Part shown: in pieces, positions 24,335 through 32,624 of the stretch
Position numbering within the stretch: the stretch's first letter is position 1
Layout: each line of letters begins with the position of its first letter
Assembly (NCBI GenBank): GCA_900199555.1
Contig: FZQZ01000001.1
Location: 372,001 to 436,000 of the forward strand
Direction: 5' to 3'
DNA: 64,000 nucleotides
Source of the DNA: Prevotellaceae bacterium MN60
GTDB lineage: Bacteria > Bacteroidota > Bacteroidia > Bacteroidales > Bacteroidaceae
Program-made: the position numbers and the translations under genes
Notes under the pieces: model-generated
Seen by the model: only the letters and a program-made list of their open reading frames with translations
Database searches by the model: none
Told to the model about the DNA's origin: nothing

Positions 24335-27300
24335 ATGAAGATACTGAAAAAGATGCTATTGATATTGATGCTGGCACTGCCCTTGGCTGCTGCCGGTGTC
24401 TATCTGTTTAAGACCTTAGATGCCCGCAATGGTCTTACTATCAGCCAAATCAATTGTATTCTGAAAGACTCGCGAGGCTATGTATGGTTAGGAACACCTG
24501 CAGGACTGTATCGCTATGATGGCTATACATTCTACAACTTCCAGTGCAACTCGCAAGACGGTTCATCACTGCCCGACAGCTATATCATCAGCATCCAGGA
24601 GACGCTGGAAGGTACGCTATGGATAGAGACGGCAGCAGGCTTCTGCATCTATCACCCACAAACAGAGACCTTTGAGCGCGACATGAAACAGGTGTACGCT
24701 CGAATGGGCATAGAAGGTTCTCCTAATGTGGTTTATATCGACAGTCACAAAAATTTCTGGGCGGCTATTCCTAACAAGGGTGTAGTAGCCTATAATATGC
24801 AGCAACAGCTGCTCTATGAGTTTGGCTACACCGACGATTCTCATGGTGTGCCACAAGGTGTTATCTCAGCTATCAGCGAATGTCGCGATGGTGCACTGAT
24901 TATCTACGATGATGGACGTATCGTTTGTTGTGATGTCATGCATCAGCAGCATCGCGTATGGCAAAACGATTATATCGCCCAGCAGCATCTTCGCAAGACG
25001 AACACGCTGAATGCCTATGCCGACCTGCAAGATAACATCTGGCTCTATGGTCAGGGAACTCTTATGCTTTATAATAAGAGCACCAATACTTGGGATACCA
25101 CCATTGGCAACCAACTGGAGATGACGGGTGTTAACACCGACCATAGCGTCAACGGCATTGCTGGCGACAGTAAGGGTAACATCTGGATAGGTACAGACCG
25201 CTGTGGACTGGTTCGCACCAACGTCAACAACCACGAGATGGAATATGTACATCCGAAGGGTGTAAACAGAATGCATATAGCAGAGGAGACCATCGGTATT
25301 CAGAGTGTATATGTTGATGACACTGACCTGTTATGGGTAGGTACCGAGAAGTCTGGATTGGCATTCTATGGTGACAATATCTATAAATTCCAATCACTAA
25401 TCAATGGTGATATCACTGCCATCGCAGAAGATAGAAATGGTAAGGTATGGTATGGCACAGGCGATCAAGGTATCGTAGGCTATGAAGGACCATTGGCAAG
25501 TCATAAGGTGACAGCCATGACCACCACTCCAGATGGTAGTCTTTGGGTGGGCTCTAAGCAAAATGGTCTGACTCGCATCAAGGATGGTGTCAGCACCTTC
25601 TATTCTGCTGCCCGCGATAGCATGAGAACATTGATAGATGATCATATCAATGCCCTCTGCAGTGATAAGACGGGTAACCTCTGGATTGCCACCAATGGCG
25701 GTCTGCAGGTGTTCAACCCCAAGATGAACACCTTCTCTTCATATACCAAAGAAAATGGTATATTGAGTACGAACAATATCACCTCTCTGTTCTATGGCGT
25801 CAACAACAATCTGCTGATTGGTACTGCTGAGGGGTTGATTATTCTGAACCTGTCAACACGTGAGAAGACGGTACTGACTGGTAATACTTCAAATATGAAG
25901 TCTTTCACCAATAACTTTATCACACAGGTTTATGAAGACTCCAGAGGATTGCTATGGGTGGGTACCCGTGAAGGTGTCAACATCCTGAATCCAGCCAATG
26001 ACGAGCTAAACATCCTGACAGAGAAGGACGGCTTATGCAACAACTCTATCTGCGGTATTGCCGAAGACAACAATCATAGCATCTGGATTACTACCAGTAA
26101 TGGTGTATGTCGCGTGGTAGTACAGCGTGACCATGAGGACGGAACATTTAATTACGGACTATACAACTATACCATCAGCGATGGTCTGCAGAGCAATGAA
26201 TTCAATATGGGTTCTATCCTTGTTAAGCATGACGGCACGGTATTGTTTGGTGGTCTGTATGGTGTCAACTGGGTACGTCAGAATAGCAAGGATGAACAGA
26301 TTGCGTTGCCTCGCGTGATGCTGACACAGTTATTTGTTGGCGAACAGGAAATTATGACGGGTGTTAGCTACGACGGAAACACCATCCTGCCACAAGCCCT
26401 CAACGAGAGCAACAGAATTGAACTTGCCAACAGCCAGAACAATATCACGATTAAGTTTGCAGCAGGTAACTACAACCAAGGCGAGCGCCTGCAGTTCATG
26501 TATTGGATGGAAGGCCTCGACAACGACTGGCGCAATGGTGACGCCCTACTCCACGGTGTAAGATTTAAGCATCTGGGCAGTGGCACCTATAAGTTGCATG
26601 TCAAGGCAGTGAGTGCTGATGGTGCCGTCAGTGATCAGGAGCGTATTCTGGAGATTCATATTGATCGTCCTTGGTGGTTGTCATGGTGGATGCTGACCTT
26701 CTATGTGATTGTACTGATTATCATCGTTCTTATCTGGCGTTATGGTATCAAGAAGTACAAGAAAGCATGGAAGAAGAGACATACAGTGATTGAGGAGTTG
26801 AAGCGCCAGCGCGAGGAAATCAAACTGACCAGTGATGAACTCAGACAGCCCATGGCTCGCATGACCTCTATCCTCAGTGATATGGCAGAACGCGAACAAT
26901 CACTGGAAGGTCGTGAGCAGTTGACCTCTCTGCACTTCCAATTGCTTCAAGTGATTACACGTATCTCTGAGATGCAGAGTACGTTGGAGAATCCTGAGAA
27001 GAAAGCTGAGTCAACAGCCAAAGACCTGCTGGAGCTGAACGAGCATGGTGAGATTGAGCTGGCTAACACATCAGAGCTGTTGCAGTCGTATGACATCAAG
27101 CCTCTGCGTATCGAAGGACTTACCTACAAAGCTATCGTTGTATTCATTGACAGCAATCGTGAGTTCCTGCAATTTATGAAGGCTCATCTGTGTGAAATCT
27201 ACGATATCCACGTCTATGATAACATCAAGGCGGCCCTGCCCGATATTGAAACACTGAAAGCAGACCTCGTAGTATGTAAACAGGATATGGGTAATGAGAT

Positions 27301-28081
27301 GACGGGTAGCGAACTGTGCAACCAGTTTAAGTCTAACCATCGTATGAGCAAGACCAGATTTGTGCTGATGACCGACAATGTACTGACTCAGCAGGATATG
27401 GACGAACAGAACATCACCTTGGCAGCCGACGACTATCTGGCTAAGCCTTTTAATGTTCAAGAGGCTGTGATGCGCTTTAACAAGGTAATGGGACTGGCTC
27501 CAGTAGAGATTAACCAGAACGTCATCGAGGGTAAGGAGACACGTATGCTGGAAGGTCAGAATGCAAGTATGACCACCGCAACCATGACCTTTGAAGACTT
27601 TGGAAAGACGGAAGCTACTGAACCTACAGAGGATGTGGAGAACGTGGAATCTACCGAGAAAGCTGAAGAGGCTGAGAAGACAGAGCAGAATAACATGCTG
27701 GAGAAATACTACGACAACAAGACTATCGGCGACTACTCGATGAATAGCATCATGGATCAGCAGCTGATGAGAAATGTTGAACAGTTTGTATTGCAGAATA
27801 TGAGTCGTGGACAGATTAGTCTTGAAGATATGGCTGCTGCTATGGGCATGGGACGCGTACCCTTCTTCCATAAGATTCGCAGCATCACGACCAAGACTCC
27901 AGCAGAGATCGTACGTGAGATTCGTTTGAAGCATGCATGCACCCTACTCGTCTCTACCAACATCAACATGAGTGAGTTGGCTATCAATGTAGGATTCATG
28001 ACAGCAGAGAACTTTATCAATATCTTCAAAGAGAAGTATGGTATGACTCCATTGGAGTACCGCATGAAAAATAAAAAGTAA
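24335..28081 (+). CDS. hybrid two-component-type regulator without kinase or phospho-acceptor residues
   Basis: 1248 residues, layout of a Bacteroidales HTCS: signal/anchor helix, two-component propeller repeats (about 25-650, LKDSRGYVWLGTPAGLYRYD and many similar), Y_Y_Y domain (about 690-780), one transmembrane helix (about 783-803), then a coiled DHp-like segment, a receiver-like domain, an acidic linker (EATEPTEDVENVESTEK) and a C-terminal AraC HTH (MSELAINVGFMTAENFINIF). Key residues are missing: the H-box reads TSDELRQPMARM with Asp (residue 834) for His; no HATPase N, G1 or G2 box follows; and the receiver has Lys (K982, DLVVCKQDM) where the phospho-acceptor Asp belongs, although the conserved Lys-Pro (LAKPF) remains. 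It therefore probably works as a phosphorylation-independent one-piece ligand-sensing transcription factor in the inner membrane. It starts 10 bases after kdsD. Confidence 0.88.
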   Translation: MKILKKMLLILMLALPLAAAGVYLFKTLDARNGLTISQINCILKDSRGYVWLGTPAGLYRYDGYTFYNFQCNSQDGSSLPDSYIISIQETLEGTLWIETAAGFCIYHPQTETFERDMKQVYARMGIEGSPNVVYIDSHKNFWAAIPNKGVVAYNMQQQLLYEFGYTDDSHGVPQGVISAISECRDGALIIYDDGRIVCCDVMHQQHRVWQNDYIAQQHLRKTNTLNAYADLQDNIWLYGQGTLMLYNKSTNTWDTTIGNQLEMTGVNTDHSVNGIAGDSKGNIWIGTDRCGLVRTNVNNHEMEYVHPKGVNRMHIAEETIGIQSVYVDDTDLLWVGTEKSGLAFYGDNIYKFQSLINGDITAIAEDRNGKVWYGTGDQGIVGYEGPLASHKVTAMTTTPDGSLWVGSKQNGLTRIKDGVSTFYSAARDSMRTLIDDHINALCSDKTGNLWIATNGGLQVFNPKMNTFSSYTKENGILSTNNITSLFYGVNNNLLIGTAEGLIILNLSTREKTVLTGNTSNMKSFTNNFITQVYEDSRGLLWVGTREGVNILNPANDELNILTEKDGLCNNSICGIAEDNNHSIWITTSNGVCRVVVQRDHEDGTFNYGLYNYTISDGLQSNEFNMGSILVKHDGTVLFGGLYGVNWVRQNSKDEQIALPRVMLTQLFVGEQEIMTGVSYDGNTILPQALNESNRIELANSQNNITIKFAAGNYNQGERLQFMYWMEGLDNDWRNGDALLHGVRFKHLGSGTYKLHVKAVSADGAVSDQERILEIHIDRPWWLSWWMLTFYVIVLIIIVLIWRYGIKKYKKAWKKRHTVIEELKRQREEIKLTSDELRQPMARMTSILSDMAEREQSLEGREQLTSLHFQLLQVITRISEMQSTLENPEKKAESTAKDLLELNEHGEIELANTSELLQSYDIKPLRIEGLTYKAIVVFIDSNREFLQFMKAHLCEIYDIHVYDNIKAALPDIETLKADLVVCKQDMGNEMTGSELCNQFKSNHRMSKTRFVLMTDNVLTQQDMDEQNITLAADDYLAKPFNVQEAVMRFNKVMGLAPVEINQNVIEGKETRMLEGQNASMTTATMTFEDFGKTEATEPTEDVENVESTEKAEEAEKTEQNNMLEKYYDNKTIGDYSMNSIMDQQLMRNVEQFVLQNMSRGQISLEDMAAAMGMGRVPFFHKIRSITTKTPAEIVREIRLKHACTLLVSTNINMSELAINVGFMTAENFINIFKEKYGMTPLEYRMKNKK

Positions 28082-28117
28082 AAAGGTGAAAAAGTAAAAG
28101 AGTAAGAAAGTAGAAAA
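28078..28117. repeat. five tandem 8-bp units GTAAAAAG-like filling the gap before cls
   Basis: GTAAAAAG, GTGAAAAA, GTAAAAGA, GTAAGAAA, GTAGAAAA, period exactly 8. The array begins within the last codons of the upstream gene (its TAA stop is part of unit 1) and stops 6 bases before the cls ATG. Confidence 0.85.
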
Positions 28118-28123
28118 GCAGAG

Positions 28124-29419
28124 ATGAACAAGAACAAAACAACATGGGCAAATAAGCTGGTGCGAGGTGTTGTACCTTTTTGCCTTTTTACCTTTTTACC
28201 TTTTAATGCTAATGCACAAACGAGCGATTCTTTAATCGTTCACACGCTGCGTGATAATGGCATCCACTTCACAGATAATAATAGTGTGACACTCTTGTTG
28301 TCTGGACAGGAGAAGTTTGACGATATGTTCAAGGCTATCCGTCAGGCTAAGAGCAGCATTCACCTTGAGTATTTCAACTTTCGTAACGACTCTATTGCCT
28401 CACTATTGTTTGATATCCTGCGCGAGAAACGTCGTGAGGGTGTAGAGGTGCGTGCAATGTTCGATGGCTTTGGTAACGACTCCAACAATCAGCCATTGAA
28501 GAAATATCACCTCAAGGCACTCCGAAACGATAGCATCGACATCGTAGAATATAGTCCTATCCGCTTTCCATGGGTAAACCACATCTATGGTCGCGATCAC
28601 CGTAAAATAGTAGTCATTGATGGTCGTATAGCTTATACTGGTGGTATGAATGTAGCCGACTACTACATCAAAGGCACCGAGCAAGTAGGCGAATGGCGCG
28701 ATATGCATTGCCGTATTGAAGGTGATGCCGTCAACGAATTGCAGAAGATATTCTTTAGAATATGGAATCGTACCACAGGCGAGAATGTAAGTGGAGAGAA
28801 ATATTATAATGGTGGTACGTTGACTCGTTTTCAACATTTGAAGCCAGACACCACTGACACACGAGGTAAGAAGTTGATTGGTATCATCAATCGTGAGCCA
28901 GGTGTTACACCCAAAATCATGCGTACCTTTTATATTAATGCCATCAATCAGGCAAAAGACTCTATCCATATCATCAACCCCTACTTCACCCTGATACCTA
29001 CCGTAACAAGAGCACTGACACGTGCCATTCGTCGTGGTGTGAAGGTGGAGATTATGCTATCTGCTAAAAGCGATATTCCTTTGACACCTGATTGCGCTCT
29101 CTATCAAGCGCACAAGTTGATGAAGCGTGGTGCTACCGTATGGCTCTATGAGCCAGGATTCCACCATTCAAAGATTATGATGGTAGATGGCAAATATTGC
29201 ACCGTGGGTAGTACCAACCTCGACGCACGCAGTTTGAAGTGTGATTTCGAAGAGAATGCAGTCATTATCGATACTAAGACCACCAAGGAATTAGACGATA
29301 TGTTTTGGCGCGACAAGCAGAAGAGTTTCTTGTTGACCAAGACCTCATGGAATCAGTTCCGCACCCGCTGGCAGAAGTTCCGCGGATGGTTTGCCCATCT
29401 GTTGCAGCCTTTCCTATAG
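28124..29419 (+). CDS. cls: cardiolipin synthase-like phospholipase D protein
   Basis: 431 residues with two PLD HKD motifs: HRKIVVIDGRIAYTGGMN and HSKIMMVDGKYCTVGSTNLD. Joins phosphatidylglycerol (or PE) to make cardiolipin, or cleaves phospholipid. Unlike canonical ClsA, which has two N-terminal transmembrane helices, this protein starts with a single signal peptide (LVRGVVPFCLFTFLPFNANA), so it is likely periplasm-facing and closer to YwiE/ClsC-type layouts. The hydrophobic core of that signal peptide is encoded by an 8-bp tandem repeat (see separate entry). Head-on to the TPR gene. Confidence 0.88.
   Translation: MNKNKTTWANKLVRGVVPFCLFTFLPFNANAQTSDSLIVHTLRDNGIHFTDNNSVTLLLSGQEKFDDMFKAIRQAKSSIHLEYFNFRNDSIASLLFDILREKRREGVEVRAMFDGFGNDSNNQPLKKYHLKALRNDSIDIVEYSPIRFPWVNHIYGRDHRKIVVIDGRIAYTGGMNVADYYIKGTEQVGEWRDMHCRIEGDAVNELQKIFFRIWNRTTGENVSGEKYYNGGTLTRFQHLKPDTTDTRGKKLIGIINREPGVTPKIMRTFYINAINQAKDSIHIINPYFTLIPTVTRALTRAIRRGVKVEIMLSAKSDIPLTPDCALYQAHKLMKRGATVWLYEPGFHHSKIMMVDGKYCTVGSTNLDARSLKCDFEENAVIIDTKTTKELDDMFWRDKQKSFLLTKTSWNQFRTRWQKFRGWFAHLLQPFL
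28174..28205. repeat. 8-bp tandem repeat inside the cls signal-peptide coding region
   Basis: ACCTTTTT, GCCTTTTT, ACCTTTTT, ACCTTTTA, period 8. It is the reverse complement of the AAAAAGGT motif in the array just upstream (28080-28087) and encodes residues about 17-28 of the signal peptide (PFCLFTFLPF). Because 8 is not a multiple of 3, the repeat is read in shifting frames. The two arrays could base-pair across the start codon. Confidence 0.8.
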
Positions 29420-29421
29420 AC

Positions 29422-29457
29422 AGGAGCTAAAGGAGTTAAGGAAGTTAAAGGAGTTAA
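29422..29457. repeat. four tandem 9-bp units AGGAGTTAA
   Basis: AGGAGCTAA, AGGAGTTAA, GGAAGTTAA, AGGAGTTAA, starting three bases after the cls stop codon. The same 9-mer recurs in tandem at 53824-53850. Located between convergent genes. Confidence 0.85.
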
Positions 29458-29490
29458 AGACAATTGCTAAATGGCGAAACTTGAATTCGA

Positions 29491-31620
29491 TTACGAGAAT
29501 AGCAGCGACTCCATCATCTTGATTTCCGTAGCCGAAATACCTCTTTGCTGTAGCCAATCAATATCAAAGAAATGAGAGGTTGAAGAAGTATCTTCTACCT
29601 GGCGATAGTGCTTGAACATATCTATGGCACGATCTATTTTTCCTTGCAACCACAAGCAATAGCCATAGTTCTTGCGATCTTCGTTCTGTAGTTGTTCACC
29701 ATGAACCAACTGCTCATAGAGCTTAGCTGCCTGTTCCAGCTTTCCCTGACAGGTCAGTGTCCAAGCCAGCACCCGATTCACGCTATCGTTTTCAGGCTGT
29801 TCGTAGTTTAAGCGATAGAGTACTTTCAGTGCTTCTTCATATTGTTTCAGCTGCACCTGACACACTGCCACATGTAACTGATAGTTTGTCTTATCTGGAT
29901 AGACGGTCATCAATCTTTGGAAGATGGCCACAGCCTTCTCATACTGTCCATCTCCATACAGCTGGCGAGCCATGCCTAATGTAGCACGCTCGTTTTCCGG
30001 TTCCAACTGCAGCGCCTTTTCATAGTCACACTTCCAAAGATAATACTGCACATCGCGATAGTTCTCGGCAAAAGAATCCAACACACTGTTTGCCGCACGA
30101 TTCAGCTTATACTTCTTCAGTTGTCTTACTATCTGGCCTTTGCTTTTCTCCAAAGGGGTATTGGCAAACAAGTCGGCAGAGAAGAATATACATCCCTCCA
30201 CTCCTTGTTCATTAGCATCAAAAGGATTATAGAGTTCTGAGCGATGACTGAATAGGCGGAAGAAACGGTAGATATCCATCAAATACATACGGCGTACTAA
30301 TGCCGGTGACAACTCTTGCTGTTCAGCATCCTCAGGCACAGGTACGTCCATATTCATCATCTGGCGGATGTTTTGTGGCATACGATCCACTATCTCATGC
30401 AATGCAAGCACAAACGAATACTTATCACTGTTACAGAACTGATAAGCACCCAGAATCTTATCCAGCAATTTCAAACCTGTCAGTTTCGACATATATTGAG
30501 CAATATCCGGATGCTGCATATAGAATGGTACCATCCAGTTGCTGATATCATAGAAGAAAGGATGACGTTTGGTCTGTGAGAAACCACGGAAGAACACATC
30601 GGCGCCCTCTTTCTGCATATCCATCATACGGCGACAAGAAGCCTCCAGTCGCTCCATACGTTCTTCTGAAGCCTCCGGATGTAGGACATCTTCTAAATGA
30701 TCTTCCTCCGTTTCCTCGATGCCACGTGGTGTCATCTTCAACGAGCTATTCATCAAGTCGGGCATAATCTCCTTTTCAATAGTATCGGTAGACTTGCGCT
30801 CGTTCAAACAATAGATGAATTGTATCTGTAGCTCTGTCAACTCTTGACACACCTCTTCTGACTGTGTCAGTTGTGCTATGAGTTCTTGCTGTTCAGGATA
30901 TACACGCTGATAAGGATTCGTTGTTGCCAACACCCATCCTACCAACGCTCTTTGACGCACGGCATCATCCTGCGACTGCTGATATACCTGCACCAACATG
31001 CGGAATTTAGCCATATCAAACTGGTTCATCAGTGAGAGCGTCACCGCAGCCATCACAAGTTGCTGGTCGTTGCTGTCTATCGTTGGCGACACCATCATCT
31101 CCGTAAACTGAGCACCCACGCTGTCGGACCATTGTCTAGATGTTATGACATACTCAAACAACTGGTTCATCTGTTGCTGATGCTCACGATATAATGTCTC
31201 GCTTTTGGCTGCTCGCTTATGCTCTTGCTCTAGTTGCAGCATAGCCACATTACTGACAAAGCCCTCCATCTCCTGACGTATAGCCGTGAGTGACCAATCG
31301 CGCTGTGCTTGGCGCACCCTTGTATATAAGCTATTCTGATAAGGTGATGCCTTCATGCGATGATAATGCGCTACGTTGGCATATATCACATACATACGCT
31401 GCAACAATTGCTGATAGAGTTGTTCTCTCTGCGGATCGTTTCCCCCTTGCTGCCAATAGGCCACCATACGGTCATAGTCTTCACCTAACAGTGTTACCTT
31501 CTCGGCAGTATGCTGCTCAGGCCATGCCGACAGGTAGCATCTCATGTACCGAATGGCATCGCCACAGTTACCGCTTCGCAGTGCTTTATCCACCAGACTC
31601 AGATTGTCATTTGCTGCCAT
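29491..31620 (-). CDS. large TPR-containing protein of unknown function
   Basis: 709 residues, no signal peptide, so presumably cytoplasmic. All-helical; the C-terminal third (about 540-680) holds recognisable TPR-like units (YEKALQLEPENERATLGMARQLYGD, YEKAVAIFQRLMTVYPDKTN, YEEALKVLYRLNYEQPEND, LEQAAKLYEQLVHGEQ). The N-terminal two thirds are helical and Gln/Met-rich with no family I recognise. Its start codon overlaps the end of the SBP-like lipoprotein gene by 14 bases, implying translational coupling. Likely a scaffold or interaction protein; the partner may be connected with that lipoprotein. Confidence 0.75.
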   Translation of the reverse strand: MAANDNLSLVDKALRSGNCGDAIRYMRCYLSAWPEQHTAEKVTLLGEDYDRMVAYWQQGGNDPQREQLYQQLLQRMYVIYANVAHYHRMKASPYQNSLYTRVRQAQRDWSLTAIRQEMEGFVSNVAMLQLEQEHKRAAKSETLYREHQQQMNQLFEYVITSRQWSDSVGAQFTEMMVSPTIDSNDQQLVMAAVTLSLMNQFDMAKFRMLVQVYQQSQDDAVRQRALVGWVLATTNPYQRVYPEQQELIAQLTQSEEVCQELTELQIQFIYCLNERKSTDTIEKEIMPDLMNSSLKMTPRGIEETEEDHLEDVLHPEASEERMERLEASCRRMMDMQKEGADVFFRGFSQTKRHPFFYDISNWMVPFYMQHPDIAQYMSKLTGLKLLDKILGAYQFCNSDKYSFVLALHEIVDRMPQNIRQMMNMDVPVPEDAEQQELSPALVRRMYLMDIYRFFRLFSHRSELYNPFDANEQGVEGCIFFSADLFANTPLEKSKGQIVRQLKKYKLNRAANSVLDSFAENYRDVQYYLWKCDYEKALQLEPENERATLGMARQLYGDGQYEKAVAIFQRLMTVYPDKTNYQLHVAVCQVQLKQYEEALKVLYRLNYEQPENDSVNRVLAWTLTCQGKLEQAAKLYEQLVHGEQLQNEDRKNYGYCLWLQGKIDRAIDMFKHYRQVEDTSSTSHFFDIDWLQQRGISATEIKMMESLLFS

Positions 31621-32548
31621 TCTTTACATCTGTTTTTTGTAACCACTGTTCCACAGCCTTCACGTCTTGCTGACGTGGTCCTACAGCATGAGCATAGTGG
31701 ATATTCTTGGGCAAGGAATCAATCACAGAGGATTTCATCTTGCAACGCTCTTTGATGATATCCTTGTAATAGGCTACACCATTTTTATTGATGGAGTCGC
31801 ATGCCTGATTATAGGCTCTGATAAAAAGGCTCAATTGTTTGCCACGAGCTTGGCGACGCATCTCCTTTTCACGGAAAGTTACCACACCCAACTGCAACTT
31901 CACATCGCGAGAATCCATCACAACGGAATTCTTCATCATACGTGCCATCGTTGCCTGTGGTTCAGTAAACCAAAGGGCATCCATCTCGTTGTTCTGCAAC
32001 ATCTGCATGCGAACGCCAAGATCGTTAATCTGTACTTTATATATTCGTTCAGGCTTCAGCTGTGCTGAGTCGCGAGCGATATCCGTTAACATGTCCGTTG
32101 CCGAGAAGCGAGTCATCGCCACCATCTTATCATCCAACTGCTTCAACTGCTTGATACGTGCATTACGATTGGTTATCAGCTGCCAATAGGCATTAGTAGC
32201 AATCACATAGCGTAGCTTGGTGCCACGATTACTCATGCGCATTGCTCTTACCAAGTCAGTAACTGCACCCTCTACCCTTCCTCTTTCCATAGCTGTATCG
32301 CAGTCTATTTGTGAATGATAGAATTTCAGTCGTACACCACCATTCAATGTATCAAACAACTGGTAGTGCTGAGCAACATAAAAGGGCAGGCAGTCGAGTG
32401 TAGGCAACACGGCAATCTTCAGGGCTGCTGAGTCTTTTCGCATAGCCTCTCTGCGCTGCTCACGCGATAAGCGTTTAGACTCTTCGTAGCTCTGTCCGCA
32501 AGCTGCCAACAACAGCAAGACCGCAACGATAGGAATCAGTTTTCTCAT
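31607..32548 (-). CDS. SBP-like lipoprotein (NMT1/SsuA-type periplasmic binding fold)
   Basis: 313 residues with lipoprotein signal MRKLIPIVAVLLLLAACGQS. The body resembles ABC-transporter substrate-binding proteins of the NMT1/nitrate/taurine class: ALKIAVLPTLDCLPFYVAQH at the start, VEGAVTDLVRAMRM, and NEMDALWFTEPQATMARM. No permease or ATPase gene is nearby, so it may be an orphan binding protein or a sensory lipoprotein. It overlaps the TPR gene by 14 bases and is divergent from radA with both promoters packed between the start codons. Confidence 0.7.
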   Translation of the reverse strand: MRKLIPIVAVLLLLAACGQSYEESKRLSREQRREAMRKDSAALKIAVLPTLDCLPFYVAQHYQLFDTLNGGVRLKFYHSQIDCDTAMERGRVEGAVTDLVRAMRMSNRGTKLRYVIATNAYWQLITNRNARIKQLKQLDDKMVAMTRFSATDMLTDIARDSAQLKPERIYKVQINDLGVRMQMLQNNEMDALWFTEPQATMARMMKNSVVMDSRDVKLQLGVVTFREKEMRRQARGKQLSLFIRAYNQACDSINKNGVAYYKDIIKERCKMKSSVIDSLPKNIHYAHAVGPRQQDVKAVEQWLQKTDVKNGSK

Positions 32549-32556
32549 ATTGTCTG

Positions 32557-32564
32557 CAAAAGTA
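32557..32564 (-). promoter_or_regulatory. -7 element 8 bases before the SBP-like lipoprotein start
   Basis: TACTTTTG on the minus strand with only 8 bases to the ATG, so the mRNA would have almost no 5' leader. Confidence 0.55.
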
Positions 32565-32576
32565 CAAATTAATTTT

Positions 32577-32604
32577 CAATTATCAATTGTCAATTATCAA
32601 TTAT
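32577..32604. repeat. four tandem heptamers CAATTAT
   Basis: CAATTAT, CAATTGT, CAATTAT, CAATTAT in the 76-base gap between the divergent lipoprotein and radA starts. The single variant unit (CAATTGT) provides the TTG of the radA -33 element. Confidence 0.85.
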
Positions 32605-32616
32605 TTTGTACCTTTG
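32586..32616 (+). promoter_or_regulatory. promoter of radA
   Basis: ATTG/TTG ending at 32589, 19-base spacer, TACCTTTG (32609-32616), 8 bases before the ATG at 32625. Predicts a leaderless or nearly leaderless transcript and rules out the upstream in-frame start. Confidence 0.65.
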
Positions 32617-32624
32617 CATCGATT

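Noticed and set aside
27071..27934. A 287-codon minus-strand frame inside the pseudo-HTCS gene
   Set aside because: The plus strand encodes a continuous receiver and AraC domain; the minus frame has no signal, motif or promoter of its own.
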